A DNA stretch of 64,000 nt, taken from positions 3,898,001 to 3,962,000 of the forward strand of contig SCHM01000001.1 of the NCBI GenBank assembly GCA_004123355.1, given 5' to 3'. A model generated the notes under the pieces. The model was not told the origin of the DNA. It searched no databases and was given only the letters and a program-made list of their open reading frames with translations. The DNA is from Amphirosellinia nigrospora. Taxonomy: Eukaryota; Ascomycota; Sordariomycetes; Xylariales; Xylariaceae. The position numbers and the translations under genes were made by a program. Positions 11,612 to 22,975 of the stretch are shown one piece after another; position 1 is the stretch's first letter; every line of letters starts with the position of its first letter.

Positions 11612-13111
11612 AAAACACAGTGTACTTCATCACTATTCAAGCAGCGAGGTTTGCGAAGCTCGGAAAATCGCTAACTTTGAGGGCCGTATCCTTTCGAATA
11701 TTTTCCCCAGCACTCATTAAGGTATACCTTAGGCACGCTCAGCACGTACATATATGACTGCCTCTATATATCTGGCGATTGTGTGTCGGCACACTCTAAC
11801 ATGGCTAGCTGTATTAAACACAAGCACGCCGTGACCTTGTGGTAGGCAGCGCCAGCCAGGCGAATGCCGATAGCGCCTGAAGTATTTGATGCTTCTGATA
11901 CCAATATTCCATATAAACCTCAACGGTGGCAGTAAAACAAAGGTTATATGGGATGGCAAAGGTTGTCTTAGGTATACCTATAACCATCCACCGTCAGTAC
12001 GCCATAACGGCAGCCCCGTATTTGCCGCGCTAATTGGCCGAGAAGGTTGGCAATGCGTCTAGCCCTGAGATACTAAGGACTTCGTACTTACACATCCGCC
12101 TCGATGTGTATACGTGACGGCAAAGAACCATATACGTATAATGGCTAGTAGGGAATAGCAGGGGGAAGATGGAATTTTGGGAGCTTCGTTAGTCGGGGAG
12201 GTAGGTGTGTGAACAACAATAGATATGTTCTGGTCCTTTGATACAATCGTCAAGAAGTTCATGAGACTGGGCTTCTATGATAAAATGCGCTCATGTTATA
12301 GGAATAGTCGCGGTAAAACCTTGCCGACAGCCTTACTCACTGTTCCGGGAGTGCGCTAGGACTTTGGTTGCAAATGGCCATTGACCTAGAAAGCATGGGC
12401 AAACAACATAATTACTCTAGTTACAGGTTTCTTGGAGCTAGGAGAATTGTTGGACACCCATATAGATGGTGATGTGACTATAGATGTGCTTATTACCTAC
12501 TTCACTTGTTGCGAGAGATCAAGGATCTATATGATTAAACCCTTAGTGCTCGGAAAAATGCCAGCGCCTCTTCCCACACCATTCCGACTGTCATGTGTCT
12601 CACCGTTTAATGATCGCCTCTCTCACGGACCAGAGCTCAGGTAATACCTAACTACCGGCGGATGTGTATCAATGAAGTCACAAGACGGACGCGTTGGGCA
12701 CCACTCCAGACGGCTCTTTAACAATTTATCGTGAAATACTTGTTTCACACGAAGACGGCCCTGGGATTCCAGAGGCGGCAGAGGAACACCCACCAGTGCG
12801 TAAAATAACAGACGTAACTATGTCTGATTGCTGTCGGTCTTGTCCAGAAGTAACAGCGTCAAATTATGCAATGCAGCGGACAAACCTGTACACTGCTGGT
12901 ACGAATTAGTATTGGCCTTATTGGGTCTACATCTATCCGCGAGATAGGATTATCTTCGAAACTGATCAGCGCCTACACTTCCCAAGACAATTGGATGCTG
13001 CGGGACTAAGTACCGATTTGAGAACACGTAAAGCTTGAGGTGTATGCTGACCAGCTGCTGAGGGTGGGCATTTGAACATGAACTTCATTCATGACGATTT
13101 TCGAGTTTCAT
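11612..13111. other. Intergenic spacer
   Basis: Convergent region between swc5 and cyp8. No supported gene. Short open frames on the plus strand at 12432-12644 and 12694-12909 have no recognisable features. Confidence 0.4.
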
Positions 13112-14835
13112 TTACCAATTATCGAAGTTGCCAAAGCCGCCCGTTTTCGGTTTCTTCTTCACCGGCTCGTCCCAAGTGTCGAGATCCTCTTCTATAACCT
13201 CGTCATCTGCGCTTTGGTGTAGCCGGGCCACTTTGAGATACTTGCCTACGCCTACACTGCCACTGTTCTGATCCACTGCACCGTCTGCTCTCACTCGTTT
13301 GCCAGTCCATGTCATCTTATCATCCTCAGTACCGCCTGTTCTTGCAATTTCTGCCTTAGCTTCTTCAGCTCTATCGCGTTCAGTCTTTTGCTTTTGAAAC
13401 TCTTCAAAGGGGTCCAAGTAGACGATGACTTCTTTCATCAAGATTTTGTTTAGTGGCCGGTCTGAACCATCTGTTTCAACCGCTTCCATTTTACTCAGAA
13501 CGTCCATACCGCCAACAACCTTGCCGAATATGGTATGTTTTCGGTCAAGATGTTTGGCTGGTCGGTATGTGATGAAGAACTGACTCGAGTTGGTATTCTT
13601 CCCCTTGTTGGCCATACTTAGTATCCCGCGCGAGTCGTGAGTGTTTGGGCCATCGAATTCGTCCTGAAAATTCTTTCCCCATATACTGGCGCCACCTCGT
13701 CCAGTGCCTGATGGATCGCCGCCCTGGATCATGAAGTTCTTGATATTTCGATGAAAGGCAACGCTCCTGTAATAACCTTTTTGGGCGAGTCGAGTGAAGT
13801 TCCACACTGCGCGTGGCGCATATTCGGTGTATAGTTCAATATTTAAATCACCTAAATTTGTTTCGATTCGTGCATATCCCGTATCTTGACACGTTTGGGC
13901 TTCAACATGTACTCTTCGTCCGTTAATACCGCTCGCTCACCACTGGTCTCGGGCGTCAGCCCCGTACTTGTGAAGCTCGCTGCGGCTCTTCCCGTTGTAT
14001 AGACTGCAGCATTATAGGCTGTCTTTTTATCTTGTATCATGCTTGGATTTAGGGCGCCGTTTGCGCCAGTCTTGACGAGGGAGGTCGATGAGCGATTGAT
14101 ATCTCGGCCAGCTTCGCGCTCCCGCCTCGCCTTATCGACTGCTTCTTTTGCTCTTAGGACTTTGTCGCCGACCCTGCCCAGCGCGCCAATGTTGACGTTG
14201 CCCTCCTTCCGCTCCTCTTCTTGCTCATTTGTCAACAAGGCGCTCTCGCCGTCCTGGATGTACTTGAATTGACTTAGGTCCCTACTAGTCGCATTCTGGG
14301 GATCTTGAAGTGTAATGATATCCGAACGGCCGAACTCGACGTCATCCATCAGATCTCGCCACATCTTAGCCTTAATGTTCATCCTCTCGATCGTGTCATA
14401 GGCGAAGACATTGGCATAAGTTCCATGTCGAACCGCAACAACATGTGTGTTGTCTGTGAACACCTTAAAGGTGACGGGGTCTATAAAGTCCCCTTTCCCA
14501 TCGCTCCCTGTGCCATCGGCAGCTTTACTGTCGACGTCTGCGTTTCGCGCAAAGTTCAGCTTAATCAGGTCACGAGCAGCGAGGGGCTGTCCGTCGACGG
14601 GGTTTGTCTTCTGTTTTTCAAGCCATTTTGCGATGACCTCGGCATCAAAGATAGTGCCATCGGGAGTACAAACCGGGTTCTTGAAGGGTTGGAGGCTTGC
14701 GGCGCAAAAGTTGAAGGGCAGTCGTCGGAAGGGAGCGCCAGTCGCTTTGGATCGAGAACCAGTATTGGCAGAGAAGGCGTCGGAGGAGGCCCACTCGGAG
14801 TGTGTGATATAAAGCTTGTCTGTGCCTTTGCCCAT
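13112..14835 (-). CDS. cyp8: U-box/cyclophilin peptidyl-prolyl isomerase Cyp8 (PPIL2-like)
   Basis: Spliceosome-associated cyclophilin with an N-terminal U-box (E3 ubiquitin ligase fold); human PPIL2/CYP60 relative. Single exon, 574 residues once one base is restored. U-box part, residues ~35-105: LPFNFCAASLQPFKNPVCTP, AEVIAKWLEKQKTNPVDG, then DPVTFKVFTDNTHVVAV. Cyclophilin domain, from ~residue 322: NLGDLNIELY, FHRNIKNFMIQGGDPSGTGRGG, NSSQFFITYRPAKHLDRKHTIFGKV. The position equivalent to Trp121 of CypA is His (AKHLD), as is common in PPIL2 proteins and expected to lower cyclosporin affinity. The C-terminus is KKKPKTGGFGNFDNW. The frame change lies between VKIR and GYARIETNLGD at CCC on the plus strand, 13878-13880. 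Divergently paired with the 7-TM gene at 15487. Confidence 0.92.
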
Positions 14836-15486
14836 CTTTTGTCAATTCGCGATTCACACTTCGCAATTTAGAACGTCACTGCGATCGATGAGTCGTGGGA
14901 TGTAGAGAAATCAAGTGGTTGGATGGCAGAGCAACAGTCGAGCTATCCAGGACAGGAAGCACCATAGTAGGCGACCTATCTTATCGTACTAGGTACGTAG
15001 TGTATACCTCGAACGGGTGCATAATATACCGTTTTTCGAGGTACTCAGTACTGAGGAGCATTAGGCACTTTTAGCGGCGGGCTTGTGAGCGCGTTCACTC
15101 GCGACAAGTTCCAATGGCCCCTTGTAAAAGGTACGCTAGTCAGTTGGTCGCAGAAGGCAACGTAATGCTAAGTTTCTAAAATTACAGCACAGTTAGATAC
15201 CTATGGAGCCAAGCTTCGTCCCGGTCTAACCTACCTAAGGCATATGCCACTTCAAGTTGGACTTATCTCAACTCTCCTGAGCTGAGCATACTTTATCCCA
15301 CATTACACATTTGTGTTATTTCGAAGCTGCGTGAGAGCAGCGAAAGCTGTAACGATTTGAAAGCCTCCCTCAATTACAGACCCCTATCTCGTACTTGGGA
15401 GCGCGCGATACGAACAGCACACTGATCCGTGCTGCCTGACAAGGCTGCCTTGCGCGCCGACGTTTCATCACCAATCTATCGCCACC
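14836..15486. promoter_or_regulatory. Divergent promoter region, cyp8 / 7-TM protein
   Basis: A 651-bp spacer between two divergent start codons. Palindromic TACTAGGTAC/CCTACCTAAGG motifs occur near 14988-15000 and 15228-15240. No transcription start can be placed from sequence alone. Confidence 0.4.
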
Positions 15487-17485
15487 ATGAAGTGCTGGTT
15501 ATCGGCATTGACCGTGCTGGGTTTGTCGTTATGGACTGCCCGTGCGCTAGAGGTCCAATTAGTAGGCTAAGTTCTTGCTGCCATCCTTTACGTCTCCCTG
15601 GCTTACACGGGTTGTTGTATCTAGGACCAAACCGATGAAAATAGACAAAAATGCGCCGGTATGCTTGATACTCCGTCCAAGTGCCATCTGTCGCAATCCA
15701 TACTCATACATATGTAGGCATGTACAGCAAAGCCGCATGGGGCGGTCCGGTCGATCCCTTCATCCTTACCGTGTTCCCGAACGACACCGTTAAAGGAGAC
15801 GAGGACCCTGTCGTGAGCCTGGTCATCTTTGAGTGGAAAGACCAAGAACTGATTGGGGTTTATCCGAACGAAGAATCTTTCACCGTATGCGCTACAACGA
15901 TCAACGACGCTGGATTCTTGCTAACATCCATGCTAGAAAAAGCTAATATGCGACGAGGAGGCTGCCACGAATAATCTCTGCGATAAATCTCACCTAGGCG
16001 AATGGATACTGGCTCCGAACGCAACCGAGAAGTCGGGAAACCTGATCTTGACACAAGCTGTACACCTCAAATCCGCAACTCCGATCAACTACCCTATTAA
16101 AAAGACTGGCTACTACTGCGTTGCCGCATATGGCTACCCAGCTGGGAATTTTATGGGTGTTGTCGAGTTTCGCGAGGCGTATGGCGAGCTCCCAGCAAGC
16201 CAGATACCGAAGCTCCCCTTTTACGGAGGAATAACAATCCTCTACGCTGTCGTTGTTGTGTATGTGGCTGTGAATCCGTGCTCACTGCGGTCTTACATTG
16301 GTACTGATTCTCGTTAGATTTTGGGGGTTTCTATACTACCAACACCGATATGATATTTGTAAGCAATCTTATCCCTTCACCTGAGGACCTGGGCTGACTT
16401 CTATTACAGTACCTGTACAAAACTATATCACGGCCATCTTGGTCTTCCTCGTGATTGAGATGCTTTTAACCTGGGCTTTCTACGGTAAGTATCCGTGAAC
16501 GTGGTCGCTCTACAGTCACTCATTTTTGCAGATTTCCTCAATAGGAACGGCTCAAGCATAGGTTCCAAGGTCCTCTTGATCCTAGTAGCTATTTTGAACG
16601 CATTCCGCAATTCGTTCTCGTTCTTCCTGTTACTCATTGTCTGCATGGGTTATGGTGTCGTCAAACCGTCCTTGGGCAAGACTATGGTTTACGTTCGGTG
16701 GCTAGCCATTGCCCATTTCGTTTTCGGGCTTGTGTACGCAATTACTAGTCTTCTAGTTTCTCCAGAAGCTGCCGGTATGCATGATTCTCATGTTCCTTCC
16801 AAAATGCGTTTACTAAGATTTACTAGGGCCATTCGTCCTTCTCATTGTGCTTCCTCTGGCTGGCACTCTAACCGCCTTCTACGTTTGGACGCTCAACTCG
16901 CTCAACTTTACCCTTAAGGATCTGCGTGAGCGTAAGCAGACTGCCAAGGAGGCGATGTACAGAAAACTTTGGTGGTGCATTCTGATCAGCATTCTGGTCA
17001 TCTTTGGTTTCTTCTTCTTTAACTCGTTCTCTTTTGCGTCAGCCTCTGACCCTGACTACGTTCCCTTCCATTGGAAATCTCGGTGGTTCGTACTAGATGG
17101 GTGGCTGAATATTGTCTACTTCGCTGACGTCGCCTGGGTTGCCTACGTATGGCGGCCTACTGCGAACAACCGCCGATTTGCAATGAGTGACGAGATTGCC
17201 CAAGACGAGGATGGCGGCTTTGAATTCGCTGATGTTGGGGCACCAGACGATTCAGACGATGATGAAGAGGCACAGGTCGGACTGAAGACCACGAGGCCGC
17301 AACCAGTGCCAACAAATGGCGCTCATGCAGCTTCGCAGGGAACAAGTAGAGCCCCTGCGAATCTGGAGTCTCCCCGCGATTCGTTTGATGGCGAGACAAT
17401 ATTCGCTGTTGGGGAGGGTGATAAGTTCAGTGATGACGAGGATGAGGAAGAGGAAGAAACAAAACTTGTAGGGAAACGCAAATAG
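15487..17485 (+). CDS. PTM1/GPR107-type seven-transmembrane protein
   Basis: Golgi/endosomal 7-TM protein of the Lu7TM (PTM1, GPR107/108) family. Eight exons: 15487-15561, 15625-15658, 15718-15884, 15937-16259, 16318-16358, 16410-16484, 16532-16774 and 16827-17485; they sum to 1617 nt (538 residues) with no frame problem. An N-terminal signal peptide (WLSALTVLGLSLWTARA) precedes a lumenal domain with a CAGMYSKAAWGG motif, LICDEEAATNNLC cysteines and a GYYCVAAYGYP block. Seven hydrophobic segments follow from YGGITILYAVVVV, including VFLVIEMLLTWAFY, SFFLLLIVCMGYGVVKPSLG (family signature) and LWWCILISILVIFGFFFF. The cytosolic tail is acidic and Ser-rich (DDSDDDEEAQ, DEDEEEEE) and ends KLVGKRK. 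Yeast PTM1 is Golgi-located; function is poorly defined, with trafficking roles reported for the human relatives. Confidence 0.9.
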
Positions 17486-17963
17486 GGAAATAAGGTCAAA
17501 GACACAGACGACACAGAAGGAGAGCGTTGTGTAAAACGTATAGTTGGGTTGTACGCGTTGTTATCACTGTACTAACATAGATGGGCTTCGTACACGGCGT
17601 TGGGTGAGCATTAATCAGCGGCCACGATCTGCTTCCAAGGCATTGGTGGCCTTATATGTAATTTTGTCGTTCACTCAGACATGTCTCGTCTCTGTGGGCT
17701 TACGAAGAGAGATAATGCTAGGATTCCATGAAACGGTTTAAACGAGCAAGTTGTTTGATCTCTGTCTGTATTGTGTAATGCTGAGTACTACAACATTCAT
17801 TGACTTTTAGACTATTAAAACATTGCTTAGTAGAAGCTCTGCCGGTCTTCCTTTTGTGTTTCGGTATATTCTCTCAGCTTACACTCATTTAAGCTGTGAT
17901 TGTTGCCAGGTAAGCTATGTTACAGAAATTACAGTGATGTTATACACAGCTCGTGGCGTTTAA
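17486..17963. other. Convergent 3' spacer
   Basis: Between the ends of the 7-TM gene and the NDUFAF7 gene. AT-rich, no coding signal seen. Confidence 0.5.
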
Positions 17964-19623
17964 TCAAGCATTTACATCCCCACCAAAGCCGACCGGCCGT
18001 CTCTTCCCGGCGTTCTCAGGCAGGATGGCGAGGGCCTTGTAGACCTTGCCCATGCCGCCGGGCCCGCGATCGACGAGGCGCTTCCAGGCCTTGTCGATCT
18101 CGGTCTTCTTGGCGTCGTCGCCGGCCTTGTCCGCCAGCATCTGGGCGCGCTGGGCGATGCCCATGCTCTCGAGGAAGTGGGCCTGGTCGACGGGGCCGTG
18201 GCACTCGACGCCCTCGCTCGCGCGCGTGGCGGCCTCGACCAGCGCCAGGAAGTCGACGTCGGCGCTGAGGTCGACGAGCCCCGGGTCCGCGAAGGGGCTC
18301 ACGCGCGCGTGCCGCCGGATCCCGCGCAGCGAATTCGTCGGGATCGTGTCGGCCGGGCCGTAGTCTAGGATCAGTGCCGCGCCCGAGGGACGCGGCTTGG
18401 GGTTCGCCTGGGACCCGCCGATGCGCGCCGCGAAGTCCGATGCGTATAACGATGCATCTGGACATACCTCGATCAGCGCGTCGAGTGTGGATCGCAGCGC
18501 GCGGTACCGTGGGGATGCCTCCGGGAGATACATTGCGTGCCGTGTCTGTGTAGGGCTGAGCGTGAGTTGAAATTCTGGGACGGGCTCGTGTTGTGCGGAT
18601 TTCGGAGTGCCCAGGTCGGCGTGAGTGGTACCCTCAGGGGTGGGCGAGACAACCATTTCTCGCCACTGCCGTGTTGGGGAGGAAGTGTTGGACGAGGCGG
18701 AGCGCGGGCTGCCGCTTGATGTCATGGGCTGCTGCGTAGGCGGTACTTGGACGACCTGGAAGGCGTGGATGGGGAGTGCATCGAAGAACTCGTGGGCTAC
18801 GATGAAGGGCGTCTTGCTCGCGTACTTCGGCACGGCCTTGATCGAGTCCGTCCAGACGATGGGCATATGTGAGTATTTGCATGTGCTGTGCCAGCCCTCC
18901 TTTGACTCCCTCATTGCGGCATCTTCGCCGCAGAGGAGGTTCTGTTGCGCCACGCGCAACTCTTTACTCGCCTCGACCATGTATACAGCGTCGATAGCAG
19001 ACGCCATATCCTTAAAGTTCCGAATTGTCTATAAGGTAGGGAAGTACTTAGCCGATCTATACACATAGATCCAAGCTGGCATTATGGATTGAGACATATA
19101 CTCACTCGTAGTATATCGTCCATCAACGTGCCTCGGCCTGGGCCGACTTCCATGAGCTCTACACCCGATCGCGGACGGCCCTGGGACATCCATTCCGCCA
19201 CGAACCAGATACCAATCAGTTCGCCAAAGACTTGGGATATCTCGGGCGACGTGATGAAGTCACCCCTTTGTCCGAACTGGTCACGGCCTGGTTCAATGGC
19301 TCCCGTGTAGTATCCGCCGACATCAGCTGTGAGACACATGCGCATGTAGCTTGCGAGCGGTATCGGGCCAGTAATCTGAGATTGTTAGCTTCTTTCATAT
19401 CCCTCTCTCTCTTGGGATGATACGCAAAGGAATTGCATACATTAATAGCCTCAGCTAATTGCTTTGCCAGTGGTGTCGACCATTTTCTCTCCTCCTCTCT
19501 CCGGGCAGGTGTTGCTGATAAGCTCCTCGAGCTCTGGTACGTGAACTTTGGAGCTTGGGATACAGGCCTGCGGCGCGTGCATCTGAACCCTGCCTGGGCT
19601 GCGCGAAGAATGGTTGACCTCAT
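17964..19623 (-). CDS. ndufaf7: NDUFAF7 homologue, mitochondrial protein-arginine methyltransferase
   Basis: MidA/NDUFAF7-family SAM-dependent methyltransferase that dimethylates an arginine of NDUFS2 early in complex I assembly in the mitochondrial matrix. Exons on the minus strand are 19623-19441, 19375-19106 and 19028-17964 (1518 nt, 505 residues, fully in frame). The N-terminus [20 protein letters not shown] is a clear targeting peptide. Family blocks: [53 protein letters not shown]-binding [39 protein letters not shown], and the C-terminal [11 protein letters not shown] Ser/Pro-rich insertion (about 50 residues after [10 protein letters not shown]) is unusual in length but typical of fungal loops. 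The 3' part is strikingly GC-rich (18000-18450), higher than its neighbours. Divergently paired with the CDK11-type gene. Confidence 0.93.
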
Positions 19624-20053
19624 CCCGTCTCAGTCAAACTTTCATTTGCTAAAATAATATCCATAGATTATGCAAGTGTCACCGTGTCATGGTTGAAATC
19701 CATGTTATGCTTGCATGTACAGCAAATGTGACTAGTAGGGAAAGCTTAAGCCCCGACCTTGCTGCTGCTGCTAGGTATCGAGAGCTTCAAAAAAGCACCG
19801 TATCGGGAACTGGGCCCGTTTTTTCTCCGACCATAGGTATCAACCTTGGAATCTCACTTACTTACAGTATATTCACAGTTCTTCCTTCAACATAATTAAT
19901 ACTAATTTTCGGGTTTTGCGCAGGGCCAAATCTATTCTATTTCTTAGCCACCTGAGTGACGTCAACACCCTAAACCTGCCTGAAAGCAATGATTGCCCGA
20001 TAAGGTGGCCCAATTGATCTCTGCCACCACTCGCATCACCACTCTACGGCACC
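19624..20053. promoter_or_regulatory. Divergent promoter region, ndufaf7 / cdk11
   Basis: A 430-bp spacer between divergent start codons, containing a TGACGTCA palindrome (CRE-type bZIP site) near 19957-19964. No other coding or RNA feature is evident. Confidence 0.45.
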
Positions 20054-21489
20054 ATGGCGAGCAAATCGCGCTGGGCCAATACCGAAGAAGACACAGCGCT
20101 AGAGGCCAAGCTTAAGAAAGAGAAGGAGGAGAAGAAGCGCCTTAAAGCCGAGAAGGCGGCCAAAGCAGAACAAGAAAGGCAACGCGCCGCCGCCGAAGCA
20201 GCAGCGCGAGAACGAGAATCCCAAGCACAGCAACAGCAGCAGGGAGAGGAGGCAGAAAGCGACCGACCACCCGCGAAACGACGGAAAATCACACCCGAAC
20301 GAGAAGATGGGGGCACAGGCGATACCGAAAATACGAAGCTCCTGCGCTTCGAGGCTGGCGGCGGGTGGGCGCCCTCACGCAGCGTCGAGAACTACGACAA
20401 ACTAAACGACATCGAGGAGGGCGCGTACGGCTGGGTAGCGCGGGCGAAAGAGATCCGGACGGGCAAGGTCGTGGCGCTCAAGCGATTGAAGCTCGATACC
20501 ACCGAATCGACCCAGACAGGACTGCCCGAGACGGGCCTGCGGGAGATACAGATCCTAAAAGACTGCTCGCACAAGAACATCGTCAGACTACAGGAGGTGG
20601 TGGTGGGGGAGGACACATCGCGCATCGAGAACATCTTCCTCGTGCTCGAGTTCGTCGAGCATGATCTGAAGAGTGTCCTCGAGGACATGCCGGAGCCATT
20701 CCTCGCGTCCGAGGTCAAGACGCTCCTCCTACAGCTGGCAAGCGGTGTGGCCTACCTGCACGAGAACTGGATCCTGCACCGGGACCTCAAGACATCGAAC
20801 CTGCTACTCAACAACCGGGGGCAGCTTAAAATCGCCGACTTCGGCATGGCGCGGTACGTGGGCGACCCGGCCCCGAAACTGACCCAGCTGGTCGTGACGC
20901 TGTGGTACCGCGCGCCGGAGCTGCTGCTCGGGACGAAGACGTACGGCGCACCCATCGACATGTGGAGCGTGGGGTGCATCTTCGGCGAGATCCTGACGCG
21001 GGAGCCGCTACTGCCGGGCAAGAACGAGGTCGACACGTTGACCAAGATCTTCGAGCTCTGCGGCATCCCCACGGACGAGTCGTGGCCCGGGTTCCGCCGC
21101 CTGCCCAACGCCCGCTCCCTCCGTCTGCCCTCCTCTAAGAACGTGCCCGCTTCTTCCACTGGCTCCATCGTCCGGGCCAAGTTCCCGCTCCTCACGGCCG
21201 CCGGCAGCGGACTGCTCTCCGGGCTCCTGTCTCTAAACCCGGACACTCGGCCGACGGCCAAGGAGATGCTGCAGCACGAGTATTTCCGCCAGGACCCTAA
21301 ACCCAAGCATGAGGCTATGTTCCCCACGTTCCCTAGCAAGGCGGGCCAGGAGCCAGGAGGCGACATGACACGCCTAATGCGCCAGGTAGGGGACAAGCTG
21401 CGGCTTTGGGCGCCGTTGACTTCACCGGTATATTTGCTGGCCGGGACAAGGAAGAACGAGGTGGCGGGTTTTCGTTACGCATGGTTTGA
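20054..21489 (+). CDS. cdk11: CDK11/PITSLRE-type cyclin-dependent kinase
   Basis: Nuclear Ser/Thr kinase of the CDK11 group, linked to transcription and splicing. Single exon. Residues 1-80 are a highly charged coiled-coil-like leader (EAKLKKEKEEKKRLKAEK, poly-Q) ending in a basic KRRK signal. Kinase domain: Gly-loop IEEGAYGWVARA at ~120, VALK Lys143, PETGLRE (the PITSLRE position), HRDLKTSN with catalytic Asp244, DFGMAR Asp262 and VVTLWYRAPELLLG. After SKAGQE the frame shifts once at CC 21353-21354; the restored tail (TPNAPGRG, AVDFTGIFAGRDKEE, GFSLRMV) is the conserved CDK11 C-terminus, with TGA at 21487-21489. The unshifted frame runs 67 nt further with an unrelated tail. Corrected length 478 residues. 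Confidence 0.93.
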
Positions 21490-22052
21490 TACAAACCTGG
21501 TTTCTTCTCAAGACCTATCACTCCAGAGTAGCTTCGTAGCCGATTCTACCTCTTAGATCACAACGCGTAGGTAATCAGAATTTTCGAAGTCAAGTATTCT
21601 TAAGCGTAAGTGTTATTGTCATTAGGAGCTATAGATGAATATCGTAAAGGACCTTTTGCAACCAAGACTCAAGATTACTAGGTTTGCTCAACACCTAGGG
21701 ACTTTGAACCCGAACCGCGCAACAATTTTTCCTGCTGAAGTTTCCCTAGATCCCGCAAGTTTATAGATGTGGCACAAGCCGTCAAGGATCAACTGTATAC
21801 AAGTACTACATGTAGTAAAGTTCTCAAAAAACATACAGTTGAAAATAAGCATTATATCGAACGCCATATCCTTATCCTTACCCCCGTGTAATAGCTCTCC
21901 AAATCGCCCAAAATGATTATTACTATGTTGCGTATTACGTGTGTAATAACGATGCAATTGTTTGTCCAATGAACGCACTCATTCTTCTAAAGGGGACATT
22001 TTAACTCGTGTAGAGCGAGCAAAACTGGTGTAGTCCGCTTATATGCTTTCAT
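21490..22052. other. Convergent 3' spacer
   Basis: Between cdk11 and the DUF7137-like gene, AT-rich, nothing recognisable. Confidence 0.5.
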
Positions 22053-22975
22053 TTATACCAGTGCTGCGATCCCCGTCACGTACCACGTGAAACTGAGTAC
22101 CGTCAACAATGTCATGGAAAAGGCAAAGCCGAGAACCTGGCGATCCAGGGAGCCCCCGGGCGCCGCGCTGCAAGTGATACAGTTCCATGAGTTGAGGTCG
22201 CTGTATGGCTTGGCCGTGTATAGGCCGAACTGAAAGCCGGCGTAAGGAGCTAGGTATCCAGGGTCGGGCGTGTCGGTGAAGGATGTCTCCGAGTCATAGA
22301 CGAGCAAGGTGTACTTCTCAACGGGAAGTTGGTTTCCTATCTGCTCTTGCTGGAACTTGTTGGAGTCCCACGTGAAAGTGGCCGTAGGCGCGAACGTCAT
22401 GTTCTGTGTCAGCGTCCACGTTGCCGTTGCTTTAGAGCACGAGATGAGAACGTCGATGGCTGACGGCTTTCCTTGAAGTGACGTGTAGTTCCACTTCCAT
22501 GTGATGGGCTCTGTGTTATCGATCCGGTACAGTGTCATGGCCGCCGTAACCGGTGGGTCAAGCATAGCCACACCACCTGCCGGATCTAGCGGGTTAAAGG
22601 TTGTGTGCTTTGGGGCGCTGGACTTGCTGGTGGTCTTCTTTGGAGTTCCTGACACGGTTGAGCTACTATCGTTGCCATTGTTGTCGCCGCCATCGCTGGA
22701 TTGCGTGGGCTTAGCGCTGCCGGTTTCTTTTGCGGCGCCGCTAGAAGGTGAGTTCTGGGGGGTTGGTGTTTTTGTGGGTTGGGTTTCTTGACCTAGACAA
22801 ACGTTAATGCGACGCTGAGGTTGACAGGCTTGTTACTTGTCCAGGTAAACCTACTTGACGATCCGTCATCCTGCCGTACCACTAGAGAATCTATATCGGG
22901 GAGCCACTGAGACCATGCTGCTGCCAGAGGTGACAGAGCCAGGGCAATGGTCAAAATTTGTTGAGGGCTCTTCAT
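22053..22975 (-). CDS. Secreted/cell-surface DUF7137-like protein
   Basis: Two exons, 22975-22855 and 22792-22053, joined through a GTAGGT donor and a TCTAG acceptor; 286 residues in frame. I chose the start at 22975 because it places a signal peptide (MKSPQQILTIALALSPLAAA) at the N-terminus; an upstream in-frame ATG at 23068 would bury it. A low-complexity Thr/Ser/Pro/Asn linker (residues ~45-105) is followed by a beta-rich domain beginning NPLDPAGGVAMLDPP, with YRIDNTEPITWKWNYTSL, TATFTWDSNKFQ, KYTLLVYD and APYAGFQFGLYTAKPY. It ends in a hydrophobic helix (VLGFAFSMTLLTVLSFTW), a possible GPI-attachment or membrane tail. The pattern agrees with the fungal DUF7137 family, function unknown; probably cell-wall or plasma-membrane associated. 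Confidence 0.8.

Noticed and set aside
21490-21556. Longer C-terminus of the CDK11-type kinase
   Set aside because: It arises only from the uncorrected frame after 21354; the alternative frame gives the conserved family ending at 21489.
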